The translations under genes were made by a program, and so were the position numbers. A DNA stretch of 64,000 nt, taken from assembly GCA_963804245.1 (NCBI GenBank), contig CAWDPQ010000015.1:62001-126000 (forward strand), written 5' to 3'. Under the pieces are notes generated by a model. That model saw only the letters and a program-made list of their open reading frames with translations. It was not told the DNA's origin and searched no databases. Position 1 is the first letter of the stretch. The number at the start of each line of letters is the position of its first letter. Below, piece by piece: positions 18,327-27,767 of this stretch. Source of the DNA: CAWDPQ01 sp963804245 (GTDB lineage Bacteria > Acidobacteriota > Vicinamibacteria > Vicinamibacterales > 2-12-FULL-66-21).

Positions 18327-19844
18327 TCAGAACGTTCCCGCAACGGCCCGCAAGCTGGCGGCTTGACGCACGGCGGCATCGCGCTCGAGCATGCCGCGAT
18401 CGATCAGCGACCGGATCGTTCCGCTGTTCCGATATTCGGCGAGCAGCGCGCGACGGCTGCTCGTGTACGCCTGGTCCATCGTGTATGCGAGCACCGTCTC
18501 CATCACCAAGCCATCTTCGGTGTTCGTTTCTCTGAAACGGCGCCTGAAGTCCATCAGCACGGGTGCGAAGGCTGGATCGTCCCATCGTTCGGCGCCAGAG
18601 TCGAGGCGCATGAAATCATCGAGAACGGCACTGAAGGAAGGACTGGGCGGCCGGCGCCAGAACGCGACGTCTGCACCGAACTCGCTGACGGAGGACGGAA
18701 GGTAGAGCATGGCGCCAGCGGGCACTCGATCGACGAGCGCCGGGTTGAAGCGGCGCACCTCCTCCGCAGCCAGACCCGTCCGCTTGACGATCTCGGTGAG
18801 CGAAATCGCGCGCGGCGTGCGCATCGCGTGGATCGGCACTTGTGGCGTCGAGGCGATCAGCTGGCTGACGTTGAACGTGTTGCCAAAGACCATCTCCGCG
18901 TAGAGATATGAGCGGAAGCCATAGCTGCCGTACACCTGTTCGTAGTCCTTGGCCGGCAGCGTTCGCAGGTCGCGGGCAAACTGCGATCCCCGAAGATATC
19001 GGGTGCGCACGTCCGCGCCACCGAGATGCTCGCCAGTAATCAACGTTCTTCCCACGTTCGTGCCGCCGGCGTTGTGCTCGGAGAGCGCGGGGATGAACGA
19101 TCCGTACTTCGTGGCGAGGACCGACAAGTACGCAGCGCAGTAGGGCGCCTGCGTCGTCTGGTTCCGTTCCTGGATCGGGATCCGTGAGAAGTAGCTCAGT
19201 CGCTTCCAATTCTTCCGTTGCCACTGGCAGAAGCCGACGGCGTTGGCGTTCGAACGCCTCGTGCCGCTCAGCCCCGATTCGAAAATGACCTGGGCCAGGC
19301 CGATGTCTGCGGGCACGCCAAACCGCTCGTAAATGGCGCCCCACTCCGCGAGGAAGCGACCGTATCTCGGCGCGTTCATGAGGAGCGCATCTCCGCGCGT
19401 CGAGTTGTGCAGCACCGGGCCGGCGGCGCGCTCCATGAGAAGCGCGACTTGCTCTCGTCGTTCAGTCAGTTTCCGCGCAAATGACTGGCCGTCAAGGGTG
19501 CGGGCGATCGTCGAATCGGTCCACACGGCCTTCTTCGACCAGTCTCCTTTCGCCGGAAACGTCGCGAGGAGCCGTCCGTCAACGGCGCTGCCGAACGCGA
19601 TCGATCCATCGGGAATGATGAAGACGTGACGCCAGAACGGATAGCCGGGCCTGAACGCCTGCATCGCGGCGACGTCCGCGCGCAGGCGCGCGTGGACGGC
19701 ATCGGCCGCTGTCTGCGGTGCAGCGACCGCCGCGGCCGTTGCCGGGGCCGGCGCGCTCGAACGGCGTATGACGACGTTCGACGCGGCCAGCGGAATCGCG
19801 AGGCTCACCACGGCGAGCGCCCAAATCGACTTCGTTCTCATCAT
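18327..19844 (-). CDS. Membrane-bound lytic transglycosylase-like protein
   Basis: About 505 residues; ATG 19844 or 19841 begins a signal peptide (TKSIWALAVVSLAIPLAAS) followed by an Ala-rich linker. The lysozyme-like SLT core is clear: FLAEWGAIYERFGVPADIGLAQVIFESGLSG with the catalytic glutamate in IFESGLSG, then ANAVGFCQWQ, a second helix bundle, SEHNAGGTNVGRTL and the YLYAEMVFGN segment. Downstream the stretch SLTEIVKRTGLAAEEVRRFNPAL and VPAGAMLYLP reads like a single LysM peptidoglycan-binding repeat. The enzyme would cleave the glycan strand of peptidoglycan in the periplasm to give 1,6-anhydro ends. The C-terminal 130 residues are unassigned. It is divergent from the sulfatase, with a 9-bp hairpin in the shared region. 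Confidence 0.82.
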   Translation of the reverse strand: MMRTKSIWALAVVSLAIPLAASNVVIRRSSAPAPATAAAVAAPQTAADAVHARLRADVAAMQAFRPGYPFWRHVFIIPDGSIAFGSAVDGRLLATFPAKGDWSKKAVWTDSTIARTLDGQSFARKLTERREQVALLMERAAGPVLHNSTRGDALLMNAPRYGRFLAEWGAIYERFGVPADIGLAQVIFESGLSGTRRSNANAVGFCQWQRKNWKRLSYFSRIPIQERNQTTQAPYCAAYLSVLATKYGSFIPALSEHNAGGTNVGRTLITGEHLGGADVRTRYLRGSQFARDLRTLPAKDYEQVYGSYGFRSYLYAEMVFGNTFNVSQLIASTPQVPIHAMRTPRAISLTEIVKRTGLAAEEVRRFNPALVDRVPAGAMLYLPSSVSEFGADVAFWRRPPSPSFSAVLDDFMRLDSGAERWDDPAFAPVLMDFRRRFRETNTEDGLVMETVLAYTMDQAYTSSRRALLAEYRNSGTIRSLIDRGMLERDAAVRQAASLRAVAGTF

Positions 19845-19987
19845 GCGTGGGGTGATGTGTGGGAAGCTGCAATCGACGCGCCCGTGCACCTGCGTGAAAC
19901 CAGGCCTAGAACGGGCCTCTCGGGCGCAGTGTCGCAATTCGGGTCAGGTGCGGGTGTGACGAGTTTGAACTTGGGATCCGGAAATTG

Positions 19988-20011
19988 CAGAAGGCGCACA
20001 CTCGCCTTCTG
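19988..20011. promoter_or_regulatory. Inverted repeat in a divergent promoter region
   Basis: CAGAAGGCG (19988-19996) and CGCCTTCTG (20003-20011) form a perfect 9-bp inverted repeat around a 6-base centre, 57 bases ahead of the sulfatase start and 144 bases ahead of the transglycosylase start. It has no U tract, so an operator is more likely than a terminator. The regulator is unknown. Confidence 0.45.
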
Positions 20012-20067
20012 GGCGATACTACAGCCCTCTTAAGTGCGACAATGCATCGCCAGATTGGAGGCTTCGA

Positions 20068-21541
20068 TTGAAGGCTGCGCGGCTATTCGTTTGCGTGGCC
20101 GGACTTCTTGCAACCACGTGTACGGCCGCAGATCACACGCAAAACGCTGCCCCACCATCCGTCCAACCGCGCCGACCGAACATCGTCATGGTGCTCGTCG
20201 ATGACATGCGCTGGGATGAGATGGGGGTGGCCGGGCATCCGTTCATCGACACGCCGAACATGGACCGGCTCGCGCGCGAAGGGGCGCGCTTCACGAACGC
20301 GTTCGCCACCACCCCACTCTGTTCCCCCAGCCGGGCGAGCTTTCTGACAGGCCAGTACCCGCACACCAACGGCATCATCGACAACATGGCTCGACCAAGC
20401 CACAACCTGCGCGTGTTCCCGTTGGATCTGCAGCGCGCCGGGTACCGCACCGGCTTCTTCGGGAAGTGGCATATGGGCAATGACGACAGCCCGCGCCCGG
20501 GATTCGACCACTGGGTCGCCATGCCAGGACAAGGGGAAGCGATCGACCCCTCACTGAATGTAGACGGCGAGCGGGTGCACGCCAAGGGTTACACGACCGA
20601 CCTGCTCACCGATTATGTCGAGCGGTTCATGGACCGTCCTTCGGGTCGTCCATTCCTTGTGTACCTGGCTCACAAGGCCATCCATCCCAATGTGATTCAG
20701 CGTGACGATGGGAGTATGGTGCCGATTCCAGGACAGCCCGGAGGCTTTGTCGCCGCGGATCGCCACCGCGGTCGCTACGTCGGTCGCACCATGCCCCGAC
20801 GCAAGAACGCGTTCAGGCCGCCGCTTGGGAAACCCGCGCTGCTTCGACAGATTGACCAGCTTCCTCCACTTGGCTCGAAGACCGCCACATCCGATGAGGA
20901 CATCAGAGGCCGTCTGGAGATGCTCCTTGGCGTCGACGATAGCTTGGGGCGCATCCTTGCGGCCCTGGAGCGCAAGGGCATGCTGAATGACACGGTGGTC
21001 GTGTTTACCAGCGACCACGGATACTTCTACGGCGAGCACGGACTCAACCAGGAGCGACGTCTGGCGTACGAAGAGACGATCCGCATTCCGCTCGTCATTC
21101 GCTATCCACCGCTGACGATCGGCGGGTTCGACACCGCCGGAGATGGCCTTGAGCCTTGACATCGCTCCGACTCTACTCGAGATGGCCGGACTCCAACCTG
21201 GAGCGGAAATCCAGGGCCGCTCCCTGGTGCCTGTGCTCAAAAGGGAGGCACGGGACTGGCGCGAGTCGTTTCTCATCGAGTACTTCACCGACACTGTGTT
21301 TCCGCGCGTTCGGAACATGGGCTACGTGGCGGTTCGAACCTCTGGCCACAAGTACATCAACTACCGTGAGCTTCAGGGGATGGACGAGCTCTACGATCTC
21401 GACAACGATCCCTACGAAGAGACGAACCTCATCGACCGTCCGGAGGCGCGTGACACTCTTCAGCAGATGCAGGCTGAACTGCGGCGTCTGATCGAAAGAC
21501 TGGTACCGGGATCCAACCTCGCTACGCGTACAAAATCGTGA
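20068..21541 (+). CDS. Sulfatase, exported (one frameshift)
   Basis: TTG start at 20068, 7 bases after GGAGG. A signal peptide (residues 1-20) precedes the sulfatase domain: NIVMVLVDDMRWDEMG with the metal-binding Asp pair at 45-46, and CSPSR at 85-89, where Cys85 would be converted to formylglycine. Then FGKWHMG, a DDSLGRILAALE helix, VVVFTSDHGYFYGEHG and EETIRIPLVIRYP follow. The frame breaks near 21122. Removing one G from a GGG run gives GSTPPEMALSLDIAPTLLEMAG, and the second frame continues to FLIEYFTDTVFPRV, ELYDLDNDPYEETNL and the stop at 21541. The enzyme would hydrolyse sulfate esters in the periplasm or outside the cell. No sulfatase-maturing enzyme lies nearby. Confidence 0.87.
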
Positions 21542-21576
21542 GCTTCGGTTAGCTAGCCCCCGAAAGGCCATCAACC

Positions 21577-22190
21577 ATGAATCGCAAAGATCATTGGCAA
21601 CAGGTGTACGAGCGCAAGCGGCGAACGAGGTGAGCTGGTTTCAGCGGGAGCCGGGGCTGTCGCTTTGCCTGCTTGACTCCGCGGGGCTGACATCCAGCAG
21701 TTGAGTGATCGACGTCGGAGGCGGGGATTCTCGCCTCGTGGATTGCCTGCTGCAACGGCAGGTCACGTGTATCTCGGTGCTCGACATCTCCGGGGCGGCG
21801 CTCGCTCGGGCGCAACGGCGTGTCGGACCCGCGGGCACCTGCGTCAGATGGATCGAGGCCGACATCACCGACGACTGGGCAATCCCAGTCGTCGACATAT
21901 GGCACGACCGCGCAGTTTTCCACTTCCTTACCAATGCGCATGATCGAGACCGCTATCGAGCGCGGATCCGAGAGGCGGTCCGGCCCGGGGGCTCCGTCAT
22001 CATGGCGACGTTCGGCCCGGGCGGCCCGGAGATGTGCAGCGGCCTCCCGGTCGTGCGGTACTCGCCCGAAGCCGTGGAAGCCGAACTGGGGGCACCTTTC
22101 CGTCTTGAAGAATCCGTCCGCGAGATGCACACGACGCCCGTCGGCACCACGCAGGAGTTTTGCTACAGTCGCTTGACACGTGAGGATTGA
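21577..22190 (+). pseudogene. Class I SAM methyltransferase, broken
   Basis: ATG 21577 opens with NRKDHWQQVYERK, a common start of small SAM methyltransferases. The frame slips at about 21618 (AAGCGGCG would need one more G to give ANEVSWFQREPGLSL) and then meets a TGA at 21702-21704 in place of a Trp codon, just before VIDVGGGDSRLVD. From 21705 the frame is open to 22190, with motif I VIDVGGGDS, a second motif LDISGAALARAQRRV, motif IV VDIWHDRAVFHFL and ARIREAVRPGGSVIMATFG. The small protein from GTG 21705 lacks the first 43 residues and is unlikely to be active. A shift plus a nonsense codon favours real decay. Confidence 0.65.
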
Positions 22191-22365
22191 CGCTGCGCTA
22201 CCGGACGCGCTTCAGTCGTCCTGTCTGTCCAAAGGTGCGCCGTCCACCTCTCCGAGCGGCCTGGTCGCCAGCTGGAGTTTCCGGCGTCCCGTCCCGATAG
22301 AGGGCAGAGCCCTCTGCAAATCCTCCGGCAATTTGCTGCGAGGATGTCACGGGCGGAGTTCAGCC

Positions 22366-22968
22366 ATGCGATCCGTATGCACGCTTCCAGTGCGCCAGGC
22401 CGCCATCACGATGTTCGCGCTTGGTGTGCTGCTGACCTGGGCTGCGCCCGTTTCCGCCCAGGGTTTCGGACTCGGCGCGCGCCTCGCATGGGTCAAGCCT
22501 GACGTCGACGACGACGTCGACGTCGACGTGGATGCCGTGCGGTTCGTCGGCGGTCAGATGCGCCTTCTGTCACAGCGCTTTGGACTCGAGGTCTCCCTGG
22601 ACCGGCGTTCGGAAGAATTCGAGCTCCTCAACCAGAAAGTCACAGAGACTCCGATCCAGACGTCCCTCCTCCTGCGCCTGGCCAGCGGCAGCGTTTCTCC
22701 ATTCCTGCTGGGTGGACCAGGCTGGTATCGCCGCCACGTCGAGGCGATCGACGGCCCGGGGGATGGCGTCAGCACGACCGAATTCGGCTGGCATGCCGGC
22801 GGCGGCCTCGAGATCCTGCCTAATAGACATTTTGGCATCCACGGTGACTACCGCTACACGTTCCTCGACTTCGGCGATGACGATGACGATGACGAGGGAT
22901 TCATCGGCGGGCTGCTTCCGGGTCACCGGGGGTCGATGTGGACGGTTGGAGTGACCGTCTATTTCTAG
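22366..22968 (+). CDS. Outer-membrane beta-barrel protein with Asp-rich loops
   Basis: Protein of 200 residues from ATG 22366 with GGAG nearby. The signal peptide (residues 1-30) ends near APVSAQG. Alternating amphipathic strands follow (FGLGARLAWV, RFGLEVSLDRRSEEF, IQTSLLLRLASGSVSPFLLGG, EFGWHAGGGLEILPNRHFGI, GDYRYTFLDF) and the chain ends WTVGVTVYF, with a C-terminal aromatic residue as in outer-membrane barrels. Two acidic loops stand out: a VDDDVDVDVD run near residue 48, coded by repeated GACGTC units at about 22501-22530, and a run of six Asp near residue 173. The acidic loops could bind cations, though this is only a guess. The gene stands alone. Confidence 0.8.
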   Translation: MRSVCTLPVRQAAITMFALGVLLTWAAPVSAQGFGLGARLAWVKPDVDDDVDVDVDAVRFVGGQMRLLSQRFGLEVSLDRRSEEFELLNQKVTETPIQTSLLLRLASGSVSPFLLGGPGWYRRHVEAIDGPGDGVSTTEFGWHAGGGLEILPNRHFGIHGDYRYTFLDFGDDDDDDEGFIGGLLPGHRGSMWTVGVTVYF

Positions 22969-23027
22969 GATCTGATCTGGTTCAACTGGCGAAGATCGGG
23001 CTCACCAACATTTACTTCGACGCGACA

Positions 23028-25681
23028 TCATTCACTGCGCAGGGCCAGCAGCGGATCGATTCGTGTCGCGCGAGCCGCCGGGATGTAGCAGGCGAGCATC
23101 GCGACGAGGGCCAGCAACACACCCACAGTTGAATAGGTGATGGGATCGCGCACGCCAACTTCGAACAGCAGCGTTCGAAGCACATGGCTGAGCGCGAACG
23201 CCCCGAGCAACCCGATGCCGATGCCGGTGAGGGCCCAGGTCATGCCACCGGTGAGGACGAGACGCATGATCTGCCCGCGCTCGGCGCCGATCGCCATGCG
23301 GACGCCAATTTCCTGCGTCCGCTGCGCAACCGAATACGAGAGCACACCGTAGACACCGACAGCCGCGAGCAAAAGTGCGACGACGGCAAACAGCCCGCTC
23401 AACGTCGTGGTGAACCGTGGCTGTGCAGCACTCTCGTCGAGCCAGTCGTTGAGGCGGCGGACCTGATAGACCGGCATCGCGGGATCGATATCCTGGACGG
23501 CTCGAGCAATCGCCGGTCCGATCGCGGACGACTCGCCTGCAGTCCGCACCAGCAATGTCATCGTCCTCTGCGGGAACTGGATCGCGGAGAGGTAGACGGC
23601 AGCCGCGGGTTCTCGATCCAGGCCGCCGCCAGTGCGGCCACGCCCGTCCGCGCCGCGGATGTCTCCGACGACGCCAACCACTTCGTGCTGTCGTCCATTC
23701 CAATCGAGAATCTGCCCGACTGCGGTCTTGTCGGCCCAGAGTTGGCGAGCGACCCTCTCACTGACGACGGCGGTCAGGGGCGACCCGAAGCCGTCCTGCT
23801 GACCGAAAGAACGCCCAGCCAGCAACGGCACACCCAGCGCCTGAAAGTAGTCCGGACTCACCATGTGCTCCACGGCCCCGATCCCCGCAGCTTCGTCCGT
23901 GGACAGGGACGCTTGGGCACGGTCCCGCGCCCTGCCGCCCGCGCGCACGCCGGGCCCGAATGGCGCCGTGATCCCGACCGCCACAGACTGCACCTGTGGC
24001 AGGCCGTCGAGCGACTCCAGCAGTCGGCGCCAGAAAGCCCACGTCGGCGCTGGCTCCGGATACTGGGCTTGGGGCAGCGAGATCCTCGCGGTGATCACGC
24101 CTTCCGGGTCGAATCCGGGGCGGACCTGCTGCAGCCTGACGAAACTCTGCAGAAGCAGCGCCGCACCCACGAGCAGCATCGTCGCGAGCGCCATCTGCGC
24201 CACGACGATGGCGTGTCGCACCAGCGTTCCCGATGGACCGGCGACCCCCTTGCCGGGCTGCGCGAGGGAAGGCGCCAGGGCGACGCGCGACGCGCGCATC
24301 GCTGGAACCAACCCCATGAAGAGGCCGCTCGCGAGCGACAGGAGCAGGCCGAGCCCGAGTACCGTCGCATCGACGTGAATCTCGTCGATCCGCGTCAGAG
24401 TTGGTGGCAGCATGACCCGCAGGGTCTGCACGGCAAAGACCGCCAGCAGGAGTCCGCAGGTGCCGCCTACCACCGCGAGGGTGACACTCTCCGTGACGAG
24501 CTGGCGAACGAGGCGTGAGCGTCCGGCCCCGAGCGCCGTACGCAGGGCCAATTCGCGCTGACGAGAGATGCCCCTGGCCAGCAGCACGTTCGCTACGTTC
24601 GCACACGCGATGAGCAGCACCATGCCCACAGCGGCGAGCAGCACCAGCAGCGAGGGACGGACTCGCTCATCGAGCATGGAGTCGTAGAGCGTCTCCAGTC
24701 GGACGCTCCAGTCTTTGTTCGTGGCGGGAAACTCCTGCTCCATTGCGGCGGCGATGCGGCGCATCTCGTCACGGGCACGATCCAGCGAGACGCCAGGACG
24801 CAGCCGGCCGACCACGCGGACGACGTGATTGCCACGATTCTCGCGCGCCGGATCAATGGTGAGCGGGACGAAAATCTGCGGGCCTCCGCCGGAGCCAATC
24901 TGCGCCCGTCCTACATCGCGGAATGCGCGCGGCACGACGCCGATGACCTGATGGCGTTCACTGCCCAGGGTGATGGACTGCCCGACAATTGCGGGGTCGC
25001 CGCCAAAGCGCCGCCGCCAAAGCGCTTCCGCGACCACCGCCACGCGTGGAGCCCCCGGGCGCTCGTCCTCGGCGCGAAAGCCGCGACCGGCGAGCGGCGG
25101 GAGACCGAGGACGCTGAACATCGACGCGGTGATGGCGCTGCCGGGCAGGCGTTCGGGCTCCCCATGATCGGTGAGCGTGACATCGGCGCCGACGAACGCC
25201 GCGAGCGCTTCGGTGCTCGTCGCACGTTCTGCCCAGGAGAGATAGTTGAGCGTCGAGGCGCGCATCCTCCGGGTGTCCAGCCGAGCGTTGTCTTCGAACA
25301 GCTCAACGAGCCGATCCGGTGCTGGATACGGCAGTGGGCGCAGCATGACGGCGTACACGACACTGAAGACGGCGGTAATACCGCCCACGCCGAGCGCGAT
25401 CGTGATCAGGGCCGTGGCAGTCACGATCGGCGTACGCGAAAACAGACGGAATGCGTGGCGAATGTCGCGCATCAGCACGTTGATTTGCTCCCTGGGCGCA
25501 GTACCGAGGTACATCGAGGGGGAGATCGAGCCAGAGCCTCAGAGCACCCTCGTCCCTGGCGCGATCGCGGTAGCAGTCGTGTCATCTCCGCGCCGTACTC
25601 CTCCAGGAACTCACGCGGGTAAAGCCGCAGCAGACGCCGGTAGAGGCGGACGCCAAAGGTTTGGCGAGTCACGGAACACAA
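23028..25681 (-). CDS. ADOP-type duplicated permease C (N-terminal frameshifts)
   Basis: The main frame, 23028-25472, is an intact ADOP body: RDIRHAFRLFSRTPIVTATA with TM1, the first periplasmic domain, an FtsX core (ANVANVLLARGISRQRELALR), a second periplasmic domain with ADGRGRTGGG loop, and a second FtsX domain (VAQRTQEIGVRMAIGAERGQI). The ADOP-specific N-terminal domain lies upstream in other frames: RLYRRLLRLYPREFLEEYGAEM from about 25660, then YRDRARDEGALRLWLDLPLDV, then TAPREQINVLM. Two small indels, near 25595 and 25520, therefore split the N-terminus. The start would be TTG 25681 or GTG 25672, a few bases after the PadR stop, so PadR and ADOP form one operon. The unbroken frame from 25514 could still make a permease lacking the N-terminal domain. 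Confidence 0.85.
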
Positions 25682-25685
25682 CGTC

Positions 25686-26054
25686 CTAGGCGCGCTTCGA
25701 CGCCAAGCCGACGGCGCGCGCCTGGCGCAGCAACACCGTCAGCCGATCGGCTTCGGCCTTCGCGAGGTCCCGTCCAAACTGGGTGATCCGATAGTAGCGG
25801 CGGCGCTCGTCATCTTCGTCCGGACTCGGCCTGTCGTCGACTTCGACAATGAGACCATCTTCGAGCATGCGTTTGATGGACCCGTACAACGTGCCGGGGC
25901 TCAACCGCAAGACGCCGCCCGTGCGCGCCACGACGTCCTGCATGATGGCGTAGCCGTGTCGATCCTGGTCCGCCAGCGCGACGAGGATCTGAAACACCGC
26001 CTGCGGCAAGGGCAGCAATTTGGACATCTCGGCAGCCGTGAGCCGTTTCACCAT
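25686..26054 (-). CDS. PadR-family transcriptional regulator (ADOP C partner)
   Basis: Protein of 122 residues from ATG 26054. It has the PadR winged helix: LPLPQAVFQILVALADQDRHGYAIM, RLSPGTLYGSIKRMLEDGLI, the wing with DEDDERRRYYRIT, and a C-terminal FGRDLAKAEADRLTVLL dimerisation helix. It is a dimeric DNA-binding repressor by family. ATG 26054 is chosen because a near-consensus promoter ends only 7 bases upstream, which implies a leaderless message; ATG 26027 is the alternative. The stop codon lies about 5 bases before the ADOP C start. The palindrome in its own promoter is the likely binding site. Confidence 0.9.
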   Translation of the reverse strand: MVKRLTAAEMSKLLPLPQAVFQILVALADQDRHGYAIMQDVVARTGGVLRLSPGTLYGSIKRMLEDGLIVEVDDRPSPDEDDERRRYYRITQFGRDLAKAEADRLTVLLRQARAVGLASKRA

Positions 26055-26061
26055 GACCCGA

Positions 26062-26090
26062 TATATAACGAATCTCGTTATATCTGTCAA
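26062..26090 (-). promoter_or_regulatory. Promoter and PadR operator of PadR-ADOP C
   Basis: On the minus strand TTGACA (26085-26090), a 17-base spacer and TATATA (26062-26067) form a near-consensus vegetative promoter. A perfect palindrome with arms ATATAACGA (26063-26071) and TCGTTATAT (26075-26083) around three bases fills the spacer and most of the -10. The PadR start codon is 7 bases past the -10, so transcription should start at or beside the ATG. A bound dimer would block polymerase directly. Confidence 0.85.
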
Positions 26091-26201
26091 CGTCACAGCT
26101 CAGGGTTGGACTGAGGCGGATCGACGGTCAACGGCGACTACAATGCGATCAGCGGACACACCGCGGTCGCGTCCGGCGCCGCGGGACGTGTCGCACATTG
26201 C

Positions 26202-27086
26202 GTGAGTGACCAGTTGACCTTGAATTCCACGAAGGATCGGACACCGTTCGATCTCGACGCTTATCTCACGCGGATCGAGTACACGGGCCCACGGACACCC
26301 ACGCTCGACACGCTGCGAGCTATCCATCGCCGACACCCGGAAGCGATTCCATTCGAGAACCTGAATCCGTTCCTGGGCTGGCCCGTTCGGCTTGATGCGC
26401 AGTCGTTACAGGAGAAGATGGTCCACAGCGGTCGCGGCGGATACTGCTTCGAGCACAACCTGCTGCTCTCACACGCCCTGCGCGCTATGGGGTTCACCGT
26501 CGTCGGCCTGGCGGCGCGCGTGCTCTATAACATGCCCGAGGGTGCGGTGACGCCGCGAGGACACATGCTCCTGCGAATCCCGCTCGACGACATCTCTTAT
26601 GTGGCCGACGTGGGTTTCGGTGGCCTGACGCTGACCGAGCCGCTCCGTCTGGAAGCAGGCGTCGAGCAGACCACGTCGCTCGAGCCGTTTCGACTCATCG
26701 CTGCTGGCGAGGAATTCGTCATGCAGGCGTTGGTTCGTGGCGAGTGGAGGACGCTCTATCGCTTCAGCCTCCAGGAACAGCTGCTGCCCGACTACGAGGT
26801 CACCAGCTGGTACCTGTCGAACCATCCGCAGTCGCATTTCGTCACCGGCCTCATCGCCGCTCGAGTCGAGGCGGATCGCCGGTACGGCCTGCGCAACGCT
26901 GAACTGGCGACGCACTATCGCGACGGCCGCACCACGCGAGACACCCTGACGAGCGTAGGCGCGTTCCGCGAGGCCTTGAGTGGGCCGCTGCGAGTGACGC
27001 TCCCCGACGCCGCGCAGCTGGACACCGCCCTCATGCGGCTGATCCGCACCGTTGCCAAAGCCACCCCGGCAGCTTCGAGCGGGTGA
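26202..27086 (+). CDS. nat: Arylamine N-acetyltransferase
   Basis: Protein of 294 residues from GTG 26202. It carries the NAT catalytic triad: Cys82 in RGGYCFEHN, His121 in PRGHMLLRI and Asp136 in VADVGFGG. The opening DLDAYLTRIEYTGPRTPTLDTL and the PEAIPFENLNPFLG segment are standard, as is the C-terminal SWYLSNHPQSHFVTGL. The length is typical of bacterial NATs (about 275-290). It transfers an acetyl group from acetyl-CoA to aromatic amines or hydrazines in the cytoplasm. Related enzymes also act as amide synthases in antibiotic pathways, but no such cluster is present. It is divergent from PadR C, so the palindromic promoter region may also affect it. Confidence 0.95.
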   Translation: MSDQLTLNSTKDRTPFDLDAYLTRIEYTGPRTPTLDTLRAIHRRHPEAIPFENLNPFLGWPVRLDAQSLQEKMVHSGRGGYCFEHNLLLSHALRAMGFTVVGLAARVLYNMPEGAVTPRGHMLLRIPLDDISYVADVGFGGLTLTEPLRLEAGVEQTTSLEPFRLIAAGEEFVMQALVRGEWRTLYRFSLQEQLLPDYEVTSWYLSNHPQSHFVTGLIAARVEADRRYGLRNAELATHYRDGRTTRDTLTSVGAFREALSGPLRVTLPDAAQLDTALMRLIRTVAKATPAASSG

Positions 27087-27239
27087 ATCCGTCGATCTTC
27101 TCGCTGCTGGGCCATCGCCACTACAATTGGCCGCCGATGGTCGACGCTCATGAGCTGGAACCGCTCGGGCGCCGCGTCGACGAAGCGGCCACGACATGGA
27201 TTGCTTCCTCTCAACACGGGTACCGGTAGGAGGCGTACG

Positions 27240-27737
27240 ATGAGGCCAAGGAACATTCTGGTAGTTTCGATCTCGGTCATTCTGGCGGCGCCGGTTCTGG
27301 CGCAGACATCGGGAGCGGCGAAAGCCAGCAAAGCACCACAGGCGGCAAGCCAACCTGTGTTCACGTCGGCAGCGGACCTGAAATGGACCGACCTCGATCC
27401 CAAGGGCGCTCCCGGGGTAAAGGTCGCGAGTCTGTGGGGCGACTATGCCAAGGGGGCGTTCGGCGCGTACTTCAAGCTTCCGGCCGGTTTCGCCGCTCCC
27501 CTGCACACGCACACCAACGCCATGAAAGTCGTGTTCATTTCCGGCACGTACATCCAGGCGCCCGAAGGAAAGAGTGAAGTCCGGCTCGGTCCAGGCTCGT
27601 ACATGATGCAGCCCGGCGGAAACTATCGACACACAACCTCCTGCGACAAGGCCTCGGACTGTGTGTTCTTTGTCGAAAGCAGCGGCATGTTCGACCTCAA
27701 ACCGGTGGAGACCGGAAAGCCACCGGCGAAGGAGTAG
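27240..27737 (+). CDS. Exported cupin-domain protein
   Basis: Protein of 165 residues from ATG 27240, placed after TAGGAGGCG. A signal peptide (ILVVSISVILAAPVLAQ) is followed by an Ala/Lys linker, then a single cupin barrel: LKWTDLDPKGAPGVKVASLWG, the metal-site motif PLHTHTNAMKVVFISGTY, VRLGPGSYMMQPGGNYRHTT and a CDKASDCVFFVESSG strand with two cysteines that may pair. It resembles DUF4437-type cupins. The three histidines could hold a metal, but the substrate is unknown. The 150 bases before it hold only a 30-codon frame without ribosome site. Confidence 0.83.
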   Translation: MRPRNILVVSISVILAAPVLAQTSGAAKASKAPQAASQPVFTSAADLKWTDLDPKGAPGVKVASLWGDYAKGAFGAYFKLPAGFAAPLHTHTNAMKVVFISGTYIQAPEGKSEVRLGPGSYMMQPGGNYRHTTSCDKASDCVFFVESSGMFDLKPVETGKPPAKE

Positions 27738-27767
27738 CGGGCGCGACGGGGCGATCAGGAGGAGGAC

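Noticed and set aside
27137..27229. 30-codon ORF before the cupin gene
   Set aside because: No ribosome site and no recognisable motif; too short to support.
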